Shown one piece after another: positions 7,821-18,000 of a stretch of 64,000 bases of DNA (its first letter is position 1; each line of letters starts with the position of its first letter). A model generated the notes under the pieces. The model was not told the DNA's origin and made no database searches. It worked only from the letters and a program-made list of their open reading frames with translations. Source of the stretch: Natronorubrum sediminis (lineage in GTDB: Archaea; Halobacteriota; Halobacteria; Halobacteriales; Natrialbaceae). The translations under genes were made by a program, and so were the position numbers. The stretch covers positions 50,501 through 114,500 of the forward strand of contig NZ_FNWL01000003.1 of NCBI RefSeq assembly GCF_900108095.1, given 5' to 3'.

Positions 7821-7830
7821 ATTAAGGCTT
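7821..7830 (-). promoter_or_regulatory. TATA box of tRNA-Asp copy 2
   Basis: On the minus strand ccttaat is centred about 32 nt before the tRNA 5' end, matching the arrangement at copy 1. The rest of 7793-8102 contains only AT-rich promoter-like elements (near 7918-7928 and 8013-8022) ahead of rpoH. Confidence 0.5.
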
Positions 7831-8102
7831 TCCAATCGAGTGCCGTGTGGTACGGGGAATCGGGACACGACGCCGGCACATCGACGCACTTTGTCACTGC
7901 TACACATGCTCCACAAGGAATTTAACTGATACTGGGATAGTAGCAGATGTGATCGGCACCTTCGATCAGGGTTGCCCGGTCGGCTAGCTACTGCTTCCGC
8001 TCGAGTTAGAAACCGTTAAATGCGTCCCGCCGGTATCTTCCTGTAGTATCCCGTGACAGCCGTTTCTCTCCCGATAGCCCACATGCACATCAACCTCAAC
8101 AC

Positions 8103-8330
8103 ATGGTAGACGTAAGCCAACACGAACTCGTACCGGAGCACACTGTGCTCGATGAGGACGTCCTCGAGGGTGTCCTGACCGAGTATGACATCGACCGTAC
8201 AGACTTACCGAAAATCAAGCGCACCGATTCAGCCTTGCCGGACGAAGCGGAGGTCGGAGACGTCATCAAAATCGTTCGGGACTCACGGACAACTGACCAA
8301 GCAGTCGTATATCGACTTGTGGTGGAATAA
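8103..8330 (+). CDS. rpoH: RNA polymerase subunit H (Rpo5)
   Basis: Seventy-five residues, the normal archaeal length, corresponding to the C-terminal domain of eukaryotic RPB5. It is part of the jaw that contacts downstream DNA. The motifs [12 protein letters not shown] and [10 protein letters not shown] are family-typical. Its TAA overlaps the rpoB'' ATG by one base (taatg), showing tight translational coupling at the head of the polymerase operon. Confidence 0.97.
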   Translation: MVDVSQHELVPEHTVLDEDVLEGVLTEYDIDRTDLPKIKRTDSALPDEAEVGDVIKIVRDSRTTDQAVVYRLVVE

Positions 8331-9904
8331 TGGCAACTGAACTGAACAGATCAAAACGACGCGACATTTCACGCGAATACTTCTCGAAGGAACGACTCGC
8401 AGAACACCACTACCGTTCGTTCAACTCCTTCCTCAACCGGGGGATGCAACGGGTGGTCGACGAGAAGGAGACGATCGATACGGACATTGGCGATAAAGAG
8501 GGCGAAGAACCGGTTCACGTCAAACTCGGCGACGTTCGCGTCGTCACGCCTCGAGTTCGGGAAGCAGACGGCTCCGAAGAACTGCTCTACCCGCAGGAGG
8601 CTCGACTCCGCAACATCACGTACTCCGCGCCGGTCTTCATGGAAATGTCGATCGTCAAGGGCGAGGAGGGTGACCAGCGCGTCGTCGACTCGACGGAGAC
8701 GAAGATCGGTCGGATGCCGATTATGGTCGGCTCCGATAAGTGTAACATTGCCGGCTTCTCCGACGAAGAACTGATCGAAATTGGCGAGGATCCTGCCGAT
8801 CCCGGCGGCTACTTCATCGTCAACGGCTCCGAGCGCGTGCTAATGACCAGCGAGGACCTCGCGCCGAACAAGATCCTCGCAGAGTACGACACGAAGTACG
8901 GCGACGAGATTCAGGTCGCCAAGACGTTCTCCCAGCGCCGTGGTTATCGAGCCCTCGTGCTGTGTGAACGAACGCGAGACGGGCTCCTCGAGGTTTCCTT
9001 CCCCTCGGTCTCGGGCTCGATCAACTTCGTCACGCTCGTGCGCGCACTCGGACTCGAGAGCGACGAAGAGATCGTTCACAAGGTCTCGAACGACCCCGAG
9101 GTCGTCAAGTACATGCTCGAGAACCTCGAGGAAGCGGAGGTTCAGACCGAGGAAGAAGCGATCGAGGAACTCGGTAAACGCGTCGCCTCCGGCCAGGGCA
9201 AGAACTACCAGCTCAAACGTGCGAACTACGTCATCGACCGATATCTTCTCCCGCACCTCCACGAGGACGGCGTCGAGGAAGAAGACGTCCGAATCAACAA
9301 AGCACACTATCTCTGTCGGATGGCCGAAGCCTGTTTCGAACTCGCCTTGGGCCGTCGCGATTCGGACGACAAGGACCACTACGCGAACAAGCGACTGAAG
9401 GTCAGTGGCGACCTGATGAAGGATCTGTTCCGAACGGCGCTGAACAAACTCGCACGGGACGTGAAGTACCAACTCGAGCGAGCGAACATGCGAAACCGGA
9501 ACCTCTCCGTTTCGACGGTGGTTCGCTCGGACGTGCTCACGGAGCGCCTCGAGCACCCGATCGCGACTGGCAACTGGGTCGGTGGTCGATCCGGTGTCTC
9601 ACAACTGGTCGATCGAACGGACTTCATGGGCGTGCTCAGCCACCTTCGCCGTCTGCGATCGCCGCTGTCGCGTTCACAGCCACACTTCGAGGCGCGGGAC
9701 TTACACGCGACCCAGTGGGGTCGCATCTGTCCCTCCGAGACGCCTGAGGGACCGAACTGTGGGCTAGTGAAGAACTTCGCGCAGGCGATGGAACTCTCCC
9801 AGAACGTCGAGGACGAACAGGAACTCAAACGAGAACTGGCATCGATGGGCGTCGAGGGCATTCCGGGCCTCGAGGGCATCGAGCGATCGACCGCAGACGA
9901 CTAA
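8330..9904 (+). CDS. rpoB2: RNA polymerase subunit B'' (N-terminal half of beta)
   Basis: The 524-residue product is the N-terminal part of the second-largest subunit, which is split in two in halophiles and methanogens. It begins with SREYFSKERLAEHHYRSFN and ends after the fork-loop region containing HATQWGRICPSETPEGPNCG, a strongly conserved beta motif. It lies 6 nt before rpoB'. Confidence 0.97.
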   Translation: MATELNRSKRRDISREYFSKERLAEHHYRSFNSFLNRGMQRVVDEKETIDTDIGDKEGEEPVHVKLGDVRVVTPRVREADGSEELLYPQEARLRNITYSAPVFMEMSIVKGEEGDQRVVDSTETKIGRMPIMVGSDKCNIAGFSDEELIEIGEDPADPGGYFIVNGSERVLMTSEDLAPNKILAEYDTKYGDEIQVAKTFSQRRGYRALVLCERTRDGLLEVSFPSVSGSINFVTLVRALGLESDEEIVHKVSNDPEVVKYMLENLEEAEVQTEEEAIEELGKRVASGQGKNYQLKRANYVIDRYLLPHLHEDGVEEEDVRINKAHYLCRMAEACFELALGRRDSDDKDHYANKRLKVSGDLMKDLFRTALNKLARDVKYQLERANMRNRNLSVSTVVRSDVLTERLEHPIATGNWVGGRSGVSQLVDRTDFMGVLSHLRRLRSPLSRSQPHFEARDLHATQWGRICPSETPEGPNCGLVKNFAQAMELSQNVEDEQELKRELASMGVEGIPGLEGIERSTADD

Positions 9905-9910
9905 TCAACT

Positions 9911-11740
9911 ATGAGCAGCCAAGAGCGAGAAGCGAAAGTCTACGTCAACGGATCGCTGGTGGGGACCCACCCAGATCCACACGAACTGGCCGAACAGATT
10001 CGCGAATCACGACGCATCGGCGACGTCAGCGAGATGGTCAACGTCTCCGTGAAAGAGCGGACGCGTGAAGTGATCGTCAACGCAGACGCCGGCCGAGCAC
10101 GCCGACCACTGCTGGTTGTCGAAGACGGCGAGCCACGGATCTCCCAACAGGAGATCGAGGCACTCCAGGACGACGACCTCGAGTTCGAGGACTTAGTCGA
10201 GCACGGCTACATCGAGTTCATCGACGCCGAGGAAGAAGAGGACATCTACGTCGCCGTCGACGAAGACGATCTGACCGAGAAACACACGCACCTCGAGATC
10301 GATCCTCAACTCATCTTCGGGATCGGTGCGGGGATGATTCCGTACCCAGAACACAACGCCTCCCCGCGTATTACGATGGGGGCGGGGATGGTCAAACAGT
10401 CGCTGGGACTACCGAGTGCGAACTACCGAATTCGCCCGGACACGCGCCAGCACCTGCTGCACTACCCGCAGCTTTCGATGGTCAAGACGCAGACGACGGA
10501 GCAGATTGGGTTCGACGACCGTCCGGCCGCCCAGAACTTCGTCGTCGCCGTGATGAGCTACGAGGGGTTCAACATCGAGGACGCGCTGGTCATGAACAAA
10601 GCCAGCGTCGAGCGTGCACTCGCGCGCTCGCACTTCTTCCGGACCTACGAGGGCGAGGAACGACGCTACCCCGGTGGTCAGGAGGACCGCTTCGAAATCC
10701 CGAGCCAGGACGTCCGTGGCGCACGCGGTGAGGAAGCCTACGCCCACTTGGACGAGGACGGCCTCGTGAATCCGGAAACGACCGTCGACGAGAACTCCGT
10801 GCTACTCGGCAAAACCTCTCCGCCGCGATTCCTGGAGGAACCCGACGACATGGGCGGCCTCTCACCACAGAAGCGTCGGGAGACCAGTGTTACGATGCGC
10901 TCGGGAGAGAGCGGCGTCGTCGACACGGTTACGCTGATGGAAGGCGAGGACGGCTCGAAGCTCTCGAAGGTCTCCGTGCGCGACGAGCGAATCCCCGAAC
11001 TCGGGGACAAGTTCGCGTCCCGTCACGGACAGAAGGGCGTCGTCGGCCACCTCGCACCCCAGGAGGACATGCCGTTTACCGAGGAGGGAGTCGTTCCCGA
11101 CCTCGTCCTCAATCCACACGCGTTGCCATCGCGGATGACCGTCGGGCACATCCTCGAGATGATCGGCGGCAAACTCGGCGCGATGGAGGGACGACGCGTC
11201 GACGGGACGCCGTTCCTCGGCGAGGACGAGGATGAACTTCGCGACGGTCTCGAGGAGAACGGCTTCAACTCCGCGGGGAAGGAGACGATGTACTCTGGCG
11301 TGACGGGAGAGAAGATTGAAGCCGAAATCTTCGTCGGGATTATCTTCTACCAGAAACTCTACCACATGGTCTCGAACAAACTGCACGCCCGTTCGCGCGG
11401 TCCCGTGCAGGTTCTCACTCGACAGCCAACGGAGGGTCGCGCCCGCGAAGGTGGACTCCGTATCGGTGAGATGGAACGGGACGTCTTCATCGGCCACGGT
11501 GCCGCGATGACGCTCAAGGAACGACTGCTCGACGAGTCCGACCGCGAGTTCATCAACGTCTGTGGCCAGTGTGGGATGAGCGCGGTCGAGAACGTCGAAC
11601 AACGACGTGTCTACTGTCCGAACTGCGACGAGGAGACCGACATCCACGAGATCGAGATGAGCTACGCGTTCAAGCTTCTCTTGGACGAGATGAAGGCACT
11701 GGGTATCGCGCCACGACTGGAACTGGCAGACGCCGTTTAA
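9911..11740 (+). CDS. rpoB1: RNA polymerase subunit B' (C-terminal half of beta)
   Basis: The 609-residue product carries the active-centre half of beta: [19 protein letters not shown], the region [15 protein letters not shown] with catalytic-centre basic residues, and a C-terminal zinc ribbon with Cys551, Cys554, Cys569 and Cys572 (CGQC...CPNC). Three bases separate its stop from the rpoA' start. Confidence 0.97.
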   Translation: MSSQEREAKVYVNGSLVGTHPDPHELAEQIRESRRIGDVSEMVNVSVKERTREVIVNADAGRARRPLLVVEDGEPRISQQEIEALQDDDLEFEDLVEHGYIEFIDAEEEEDIYVAVDEDDLTEKHTHLEIDPQLIFGIGAGMIPYPEHNASPRITMGAGMVKQSLGLPSANYRIRPDTRQHLLHYPQLSMVKTQTTEQIGFDDRPAAQNFVVAVMSYEGFNIEDALVMNKASVERALARSHFFRTYEGEERRYPGGQEDRFEIPSQDVRGARGEEAYAHLDEDGLVNPETTVDENSVLLGKTSPPRFLEEPDDMGGLSPQKRRETSVTMRSGESGVVDTVTLMEGEDGSKLSKVSVRDERIPELGDKFASRHGQKGVVGHLAPQEDMPFTEEGVVPDLVLNPHALPSRMTVGHILEMIGGKLGAMEGRRVDGTPFLGEDEDELRDGLEENGFNSAGKETMYSGVTGEKIEAEIFVGIIFYQKLYHMVSNKLHARSRGPVQVLTRQPTEGRAREGGLRIGEMERDVFIGHGAAMTLKERLLDESDREFINVCGQCGMSAVENVEQRRVYCPNCDEETDIHEIEMSYAFKLLLDEMKALGIAPRLELADAV

Positions 11741-11743
11741 ACA

Positions 11744-14668
11744 ATGCAACACAGCACACCAAAAGATATCGGATCGATCAACTTCGGGCTGATGGAGCCC
11801 GAGGAGTACCGGGAGATGAGCGCGACGAAGATCATCACCGCCGACACCTACGACGACGACGGGTTCCCCATCGACATGGGGTTGATGGACCCGCGCCTCG
11901 GCGTGATCGATCCCGGCCTCGAGTGTAAGACCTGCGGGAAACACTCCGGTTCCTGTAACGGCCACTTCGGGCACATCGAACTGGCCGCGCCGGTCATCCA
12001 CGTCGGCTTTACGAAGCTCATTCGACGACTCCTGCGAGGGACTTGCCGAGAGTGTTCGAAGCTCCTGCTCACCGAGGACGAACGAGAGGAGTTCCGAGCG
12101 GACATCACGGAGTCTCGAAAGCTCGGTCGTGACCTCAACGACGTCACCAAAGCCGCGATCCGACAGGCTCGAAAGAAGGATCGTTGTCCGTTCTGTGGGG
12201 AGGTCCAGTACGACATCGACCACGAAAAACCAACGACGTACTACGAGGTCCAACAGGTTCTGACGAGCGAGTACTCCCAGCGCATCGCTGGTGCGATGCA
12301 GGGTGACGAGGAAGCCGGTATCGAACGCACGACGCCGGACGAACTCGCCGAGAAGACAGAGATCGAACTCACTCGAGTTAACGAGATCCTCTCGGGATCG
12401 TTCCGTCCGCGCGAGAGCCAGCGAAAGGCGATCGAGAAGGCACTCGACATTGACCTCACGGAAGAGGACACGAACAAGTTGATGCCGAGTGACATCCGGG
12501 ATTGGTTCGAAGCAATTCCGGACGAGGACATTCAGGTCCTCGGTATCGACGCCGATCGCTCCCGGCCGGAGTGGATGATCCTGACCGTCCTCCCCGTGCC
12601 GCCGGTCACCGCACGGCCGTCGATTACACTCGACAACGGCCAGCGATCCGAGGACGACCTCACGCACAAACTGGTCGACATTATCCGGATCAACCAGCGA
12701 TTCATGGAAAACCGTGAGGCTGGTGCGCCACAGCTGATCATCGAGGACCTCTGGGAACTGCTCCAGTACCACGTCACCACCTTCATGGACAACGAGATTT
12801 CGGGCACGCCGCCAGCGCGACACCGCTCCGGACGGCCGCTCAAGACCCTCTCCCAGCGTCTCAAAGGGAAGGAAGGTCGCTTCCGTGGCTCGCTCTCCGG
12901 GAAGCGTGTCAACTTCTCGGCCCGGACCGTCATCTCGCCGGACCCAACCCTCTCGCTGAACGAGGTCGGGGTTCCAGACCGTGTCGCAAAGGAGATGACC
13001 CAGACGATGAACGTCACCGAGCGCAACCTCGAGGACGCCCGTCGGTTCGTCTCTAACGGACCGGAAGGCCATCCGGGTGCGAACTACGTCCGACGGCCGG
13101 ACGGTCGCCGACTGAAGGTGACCGAGAAGAACTGCGAGCAACTCGCAGAGAAGGTCAAAGCCGGGTGGGAGGTCAACCGCCACCTCATCGACGGTGACAT
13201 CGTCATCTTCAACCGCCAGCCGTCGCTCCACCGGATGTCGATCATGGCCCACGAGGTCGTGGTCATGCCGTACAAGACGTTCCGACTCAACACCGTCGTC
13301 TGTCCGCCGTACAACGCTGACTTCGACGGCGACGAGATGAACATGCACGCCCTCCAGAACGAGGAAGCCCGCGCGGAGGCCCGCGTCCTCATGCGCGTCC
13401 AAGAACAGATCCTGAGCCCCCGCTTCGGTGAGAACATCATCGGCGCGATTCAGGACCACATCTCGGGAACGTACCTGCTCACGCACGACAACCCGCGGTT
13501 CAACGAGACGCAGGCGCTCGACTTGCTTCGGGCGACCCGGATCGACGAACTGCCGGAACCCAGCGGAATCGACGACGAAGACGAACCGTTCTGGACCGGC
13601 CACGACGTCTTCTCCGAACTCCTCCCCGACGACCTCAATCTCGAGTTCACCGGGACCGTCGGCGATCAGGTCGTCGTCGAAGACGGGCAACTCCTCGAGG
13701 GAACGATCGCCGAGGACGAAGTCGGCGAGTTCGGCGGCGAAATTGTCGACACGATCACGAAAGAGTACGGCAACACTCGCTCGCGAATCTTCATCAACGA
13801 GATTTCGACGCTCGCAATGCGTGCGATCATGCACTTCGGGTTCTCGATCGGGATCGACGACGAGACGATCCCGGAGGAAGCACAGTCTCGAATCGACGAG
13901 ACGATCGAGGACGCGAACGATCGTGTCGAGGAACTCATCGAAGCCTACGAGAACAACGACCTCGAGAGTCTCCCCGGTCGAACGATCGACGAGACCCTCG
14001 AGATGAAGATCATGCAAACGCTCTCGCGTGCGCGTGACAATGCAGGGAACATCGCCGACGAGCACTTCCAGGACGACAATCCGGCCGTCGTCATGGCAAA
14101 CTCCGGTGCGCGTGGGTCGATGCTCAACCTGACACAGATGGCCGGTGCAGTCGGTCAGCAGGCAGTCCGAGGAGAGCGCATCAACCGTGGCTACGAGGAT
14201 CGAACACTGAGTCACTACGAGCCAAACGACCTCTCCGCGGAGGCACACGGGTTCGTCGAGAACTCCTACACCAGCGGCCTGACGCCCCGGGAGTTCTTCT
14301 TCCACGCGATGGGTGGCCGCGAGGGCCTGGTCGACACGGCAGTCCGGACCTCGAAGTCCGGGTACCTCCAGCGTCGTCTGATCAACGCCCTCTCCGAACT
14401 CGAGACCCAATACGACGGGACGGTCCGAGACACCTCGGACACCATCGTCCAATTCGAGTTCGGCGAGGACGGCACCTCGCCGGTTCGCGTTTCATCTGGA
14501 ACGGACAACACCATCGATGTTGACGAGATCGCGACGCGCGTACTCGATTCGGAGTTCGACTCCGAGGCCGACCGAGACGACTTCCTCGGTACGAAGCCAC
14601 AACTGACGAACCTCTCGGAGCACGCGGATGATCGCCTCGAGGGAACGGAGGTGACCTCCGATGACTGA
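11744..14668 (+). CDS. rpoA1: RNA polymerase subunit A' (N-terminal part of beta')
   Basis: The 974-residue product has the clamp zinc site (Cys61, Cys64, Cys71, His74 in [14 protein letters not shown]) and the magnesium-binding [12 protein letters not shown] with Asp526, Asp528 and Asp530. Another clamp motif, [10 protein letters not shown], is near residue 150. The length is normal and no intein interrupts the catalytic motif, although inteins occur here in some haloarchaea. It overlaps rpoA'' by 8 nt. Confidence 0.97.
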   Translation: MQHSTPKDIGSINFGLMEPEEYREMSATKIITADTYDDDGFPIDMGLMDPRLGVIDPGLECKTCGKHSGSCNGHFGHIELAAPVIHVGFTKLIRRLLRGTCRECSKLLLTEDEREEFRADITESRKLGRDLNDVTKAAIRQARKKDRCPFCGEVQYDIDHEKPTTYYEVQQVLTSEYSQRIAGAMQGDEEAGIERTTPDELAEKTEIELTRVNEILSGSFRPRESQRKAIEKALDIDLTEEDTNKLMPSDIRDWFEAIPDEDIQVLGIDADRSRPEWMILTVLPVPPVTARPSITLDNGQRSEDDLTHKLVDIIRINQRFMENREAGAPQLIIEDLWELLQYHVTTFMDNEISGTPPARHRSGRPLKTLSQRLKGKEGRFRGSLSGKRVNFSARTVISPDPTLSLNEVGVPDRVAKEMTQTMNVTERNLEDARRFVSNGPEGHPGANYVRRPDGRRLKVTEKNCEQLAEKVKAGWEVNRHLIDGDIVIFNRQPSLHRMSIMAHEVVVMPYKTFRLNTVVCPPYNADFDGDEMNMHALQNEEARAEARVLMRVQEQILSPRFGENIIGAIQDHISGTYLLTHDNPRFNETQALDLLRATRIDELPEPSGIDDEDEPFWTGHDVFSELLPDDLNLEFTGTVGDQVVVEDGQLLEGTIAEDEVGEFGGEIVDTITKEYGNTRSRIFINEISTLAMRAIMHFGFSIGIDDETIPEEAQSRIDETIEDANDRVEELIEAYENNDLESLPGRTIDETLEMKIMQTLSRARDNAGNIADEHFQDDNPAVVMANSGARGSMLNLTQMAGAVGQQAVRGERINRGYEDRTLSHYEPNDLSAEAHGFVENSYTSGLTPREFFFHAMGGREGLVDTAVRTSKSGYLQRRLINALSELETQYDGTVRDTSDTIVQFEFGEDGTSPVRVSSGTDNTIDVDEIATRVLDSEFDSEADRDDFLGTKPQLTNLSEHADDRLEGTEVTSDD

Positions 14669-15851
14669 GGTCGACTACGACGTGAGCGACGACACGATCG
14701 CCGTCGTCGAGGACGCCGACCTTCCGCGACGACTCAAAGACGAGGTCTACGAGACGATCGAATCGCGAGACGACGCGACGGTCGAAGACGCCGACGAACT
14801 CGCGAAAGCCGTCGAAACGCGCTACGTCGATACGCGTGTCGACCCACTCGATCCCGTTGGAACCGTCTCGGCGCAGTCGATCGGCGAACCCGGAACGCAG
14901 CTGACGATGAACACGTTCCACTACGCCGGTGTTGCGGAGATCGACGTGACTCAGGGGCTCCCACGCCTCATCGAACTCGTCGACGCGCGGAAGACCCCGG
15001 ATACGCCGATGATGACGGTCTATCTGGAAGACGAATACGCCACCGAACGCGAGAACGCTCACGAAGTCGTCTGGAAACTCGAGGCGACGAAGATTCTCGC
15101 ACTCGGTGACGTCTCGACGAACGTCGCCGACATGCGGGTTCAGATCTCGCTCAACGAGGACACGTTAGAAGAGCGCATGATCACGCCCGACGAGGTTGCC
15201 GAGATAATCGAGGACAACCTCGGCGTGAGCACGGTTCAGCAGGGAACCGAGATTCAGTTCGGTCCGGAAGAGCCGTCGTACCGAGACCTCCTGCAGTTAG
15301 TCGAAGAACTGCGTGACATCACGTTCAAGGGAATCGAAGAGATTTCCCGCGTCGTTATTCGCCGCGAAGAACTCGAGGACGGCGAGGAGTTCGTCCTCTA
15401 TACGGAAGGGTCGGCCTTCGGTGACGCCCTCGAGATCGAGGGTATCGACGCCTCGAGAACGACGTGTAACAACATCCACGAGATCCATCGAAATCTTGGT
15501 ATCGAGGCAGCTCGCGAAGCGATCATCGAGGAGACGAACAACACGCTGGCCGAGCAGGGTCTCGACGACGTGAACGTTCGGCACCTGATGCTCGTCGCCG
15601 ACATGATGACCAACGAGGGGACGATCGAGTCGATCGGTCGCCACGGCATTTCCGGATCGAAAGACTCCGTCCTCGCACGTGCGGCATTCGAGGTTACGGT
15701 CAATCACCTCCTGAACGCGGCGATCCACGGCGAGATCGACGAACTCGACGGCGTTACCGAGAACGTTATCGTCGGCAAACCGATCAAGCTCGGAACCGGG
15801 GACGTCGACCTGCGGATGGGATCGACCGGTCCGAGTAGTCAAGCTGACTGA
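14661..15851 (+). CDS. rpoA2: RNA polymerase subunit A'' (C-terminal part of beta')
   Basis: The 396-residue product supplies the trigger loop and bridge-helix partner, with [19 protein letters not shown] and [12 protein letters not shown], followed by the jaw and cleft regions. The ATG lies inside the rpoA' stop region (gatgactga), so translation is coupled. Its stop overlaps the next gene by one base. Confidence 0.97.
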   Translation: MTEVDYDVSDDTIAVVEDADLPRRLKDEVYETIESRDDATVEDADELAKAVETRYVDTRVDPLDPVGTVSAQSIGEPGTQLTMNTFHYAGVAEIDVTQGLPRLIELVDARKTPDTPMMTVYLEDEYATERENAHEVVWKLEATKILALGDVSTNVADMRVQISLNEDTLEERMITPDEVAEIIEDNLGVSTVQQGTEIQFGPEEPSYRDLLQLVEELRDITFKGIEEISRVVIRREELEDGEEFVLYTEGSAFGDALEIEGIDASRTTCNNIHEIHRNLGIEAAREAIIEETNNTLAEQGLDDVNVRHLMLVADMMTNEGTIESIGRHGISGSKDSVLARAAFEVTVNHLLNAAIHGEIDELDGVTENVIVGKPIKLGTGDVDLRMGSTGPSSQAD

Positions 15852-16270
15852 TGGGCGTCACCCTCGAGGACGAGGCACGTCAGTACCTCGCGGCCTTCGA
15901 AGACGTGACGGAGACGACGGGACGGGATTGTCTCGTCGACGATGAGAAGCTACTGATCGTCGTAAACAGCGGCGAGATGGGCGAGGCGATTGGTCCGGGC
16001 GGCCAGAACGTTACGCAGTTCGAGGATCGAGTCGACAAATCGGTTCGGCTCGTCGAAGACGCGGATGATCCCGAAACGTTCGTTGCGAACGCGCTCGCAC
16101 CCGCTGCGGTGTATAACGTAACCGTCAGCGAAAACGACGACCTCGTCGCCTACGTCGAGGTCGCAGACGAAGATCGCGGCGTTGCGATCGGTTCGGGCGG
16201 CGAGACGATCGAGCGGGCGCGTACCCTCGCGGATCGCCATTTTGGGTTCGACGATGTGCAGTTGATCTGA
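15851..16270 (+). CDS. nusA: NusA-like transcription factor with two KH domains
   Basis: The 139-residue archaeal NusA lacks the N-terminal polymerase-binding and S1 domains of bacterial NusA. Two KH modules are visible through [14 protein letters not shown] and [15 protein letters not shown], both GxxG loops for RNA binding. Its place after rpoA'' is conserved in archaea. A role in elongation or termination is inferred from the family. Confidence 0.93.
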   Translation: MGVTLEDEARQYLAAFEDVTETTGRDCLVDDEKLLIVVNSGEMGEAIGPGGQNVTQFEDRVDKSVRLVEDADDPETFVANALAPAAVYNVTVSENDDLVAYVEVADEDRGVAIGSGGETIERARTLADRHFGFDDVQLI

Positions 16271-16585
16271 GTCGGTCTGCGTGCAGTCGCGTACGTTTGT
16301 TTTGAGCCGCGTTCTCACTCGAGAATCTGTTGGAATGCCAATCAGCAACAGCGGGCGAATCTGGGTTTCGACGAGCTTATTCAACTTCTCCCCGTCGGGA
16401 TCCGTCGTTCACAAGCATTCGTACGAGGGGAAACGGATCGGCAACCGTTCGGATACCTCCTGTCCGCCGAGGCGCGCTACGCCGTGCTCTGTCCGTAACT
16501 CGAGTCGTTCTGAAACGCGCTCAGATTCCTCGAGGGGGGTACGTCGAGCGTTCTCGAGGCGTAACGTCCGACTCCAAAAGGGGAC

Positions 16586-16594
16586 GCTTAAGTG
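16586..16594 (+). promoter_or_regulatory. TATA box of rps12
   Basis: The element gcttaagtg is centred 27 nt before the rps12 ATG, so rps12-rps7 has its own leaderless promoter inside the polymerase operon. The remaining gap 16271-16585 contains no supported gene. Confidence 0.6.
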
Positions 16595-16616
16595 CCTCCG
16601 TCGGATACCGACGTGC

Positions 16617-17045
16617 ATGGCAAACGGCAAATACGCCGCGCGCAAGCTCAAGAAGGACCGCCAGAATCAGCGGTGGTCCGACTCTGACTACGCGCGCCGT
16701 GCACGTGGACTTCGAGAGAAGTCGGACCCGCTCGAGGGTGCCCCACAGGCTCGCGGTATCGTCCTCGAAAAGGTCGGCATCGAAGCGAAACAGCCCAACT
16801 CGGCGATTCGAAAGTGCGTCCGAGTGCAGCTCATCAAGAACGGAAAGCAGGTCACCGCGTTCTGTCCCGGTGACGGTGCCATTTCGTTCATCGACGAACA
16901 CGACGAAGTCACCATCGCCGGTATCGGTGGGGCGAAGGGTCGTGCGATGGGTGACCTTTCCGGTGTCAACTACAAGGTCGACAAGGTCAACGGCGTCGCG
17001 CTGAAAGAACTCGTTCGCGGAAACGCAGAGAAACCGGTGCGATAA
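16617..17045 (+). CDS. rps12: Ribosomal protein uS12
   Basis: The 142-residue protein starts [20 protein letters not shown], the archaeal/eukaryotic form of uS12 at the decoding centre. The conserved loop [15 protein letters not shown] is complete. A much longer open frame exists upstream, but the family start and the TATA spacing fix the ATG at 16617. It is followed by rps7 after 2 nt. Confidence 0.97.
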   Translation: MANGKYAARKLKKDRQNQRWSDSDYARRARGLREKSDPLEGAPQARGIVLEKVGIEAKQPNSAIRKCVRVQLIKNGKQVTAFCPGDGAISFIDEHDEVTIAGIGGAKGRAMGDLSGVNYKVDKVNGVALKELVRGNAEKPVR

Positions 17046-17047
17046 TC

Positions 17048-17656
17048 ATGGCGACAGAAGATCAACCAGATCCAGACGCCCCTGCTGGCGGCGCAGACGT
17101 GGGCGCACAGTTGTTCGGCACGTGGGATATCGACGAAATCGCGTACGAAGATCCCTCGACCGAACGCTACATCACGGTCACGCCGGTCGCTCACACCGCC
17201 GGTCGACACGCCGGCAAACAGTTCAAGAAGTCTCAGGTCTCCATCGTCGAGCGCTTCATCAACCGACTGATGCAGACCGAGGAGAACACGGGGAAGAAAC
17301 AACAGACGCTCAATCACGTCCGCGATGCGTTCGAACTCATCAACGAGCGGGTCGACGAAAACCCGATTCAGGTACTCGTCACCGCTGTCGAGAACGCAGC
17401 TCCGCGTGAGGAGACCGTCCGCCTGAAATACGGTGGTATCTCCGTTCCGAAAGCTGTCGACGTCGCACCTCAGCGACGAGTCGACCAGGCGCTCAAGTTC
17501 CTCGCAGAGGGTGTCTACAACGACTCGTTCAAAACGCCGACGCCGGCCGCAGAGGCTATCGCGAGTCAGCTCATCGGCGCGTCTAACTACGACGTCCAGA
17601 CGTACGCTGTGAGTCAGAAAGAAGAAAAAGAGCGCGTTGCGGCAGCAGCACGCTAA
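17048..17656 (+). CDS. rps7: Ribosomal protein uS7
   Basis: The 202-residue protein organises the 3' major domain of 16S rRNA. It carries the uS7 core (NRLMQTEENTGKKQQTLNHV, EETVRLKYGGISVPKAVDVA) after an acidic haloarchaeal N-terminal extension of about 30 residues. In many archaea EF-2 follows directly; here about 4.4 kb separate them. Confidence 0.97.
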   Translation: MATEDQPDPDAPAGGADVGAQLFGTWDIDEIAYEDPSTERYITVTPVAHTAGRHAGKQFKKSQVSIVERFINRLMQTEENTGKKQQTLNHVRDAFELINERVDENPIQVLVTAVENAAPREETVRLKYGGISVPKAVDVAPQRRVDQALKFLAEGVYNDSFKTPTPAAEAIASQLIGASNYDVQTYAVSQKEEKERVAAAAR

Positions 17657-17817
17657 CTCCGACGCGATATTTTCTCTCTCGACGCCAGCTCTTCTCGAGA
17701 GAAATCTTTCGATGCCGTCGGTACGGAGATTGCCCCGTCGAACATCCTCGTGAACACAACTGACTGTGTTCTTGATACAACTCGGGAGAGTGGTTCCACT
17801 CTGGGTTTACTTGTGAG

Positions 17818-17838
17818 AATTTTTCAGAAAAATTTATT
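17818..17838 (+). promoter_or_regulatory. 17-bp palindrome overlapping the TATA box of the small membrane peptide gene
   Basis: AATTTTTC-A-GAAAAATT (17818-17834) is a perfect inverted repeat running into the TATA-like aatttatt (17831-17838), about 33 nt before the ATG at 17868. The position suits an operator. Confidence 0.55.
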
Positions 17839-17867
17839 CCACGCTGGGACGATGTATCTATTGCACC

Positions 17868-17993
17868 ATGACGGACCTTACCACGCACCTAAAGAATCAC
17901 CCACGAATGATTGGCGTTCTGTTCACAATATTGCTCGCCCTCTCACAGGCGGGAACCGCTGCTGCGAATATGGAATTCTACCCGGGACCGTAA
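17868..17993 (+). CDS. 41-residue membrane peptide (DUF7503-like)
   Basis: A short gene encoding MTDLTTHLKNHPRMIGVLFT followed by a hydrophobic stretch (about residues 14-33, ILLALSQAGTAAAN) and the tail MEFYPGP. It looks like a small haloarchaeal peptide family that I recall as DUF7503. The sequence could be a single membrane helix or a signal-like peptide ending at AAA. It has its own TATA box and converges on the CHAT gene with a 7-nt gap. Function is unknown; its position suggests, but does not prove, a link with the CHAT pair. Confidence 0.72.
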   Translation: MTDLTTHLKNHPRMIGVLFTILLALSQAGTAAANMEFYPGP

Positions 17994-18000
17994 CTGAGTG

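Noticed and set aside
10862-14452. 1196-residue open frame antisense to rpoB' and rpoA'
   Set aside because: It is a mirror of the GC-rich coding pattern of the polymerase genes. Its composition (Val/Arg/Asp-rich without conserved motifs) and position show it is a shadow frame.
16281-16616. In-frame N-terminal extension of uS12
   Set aside because: It is Arg/Ser-rich and unlike any uS12. The family start and TATA spacing fix the ATG at 16617.
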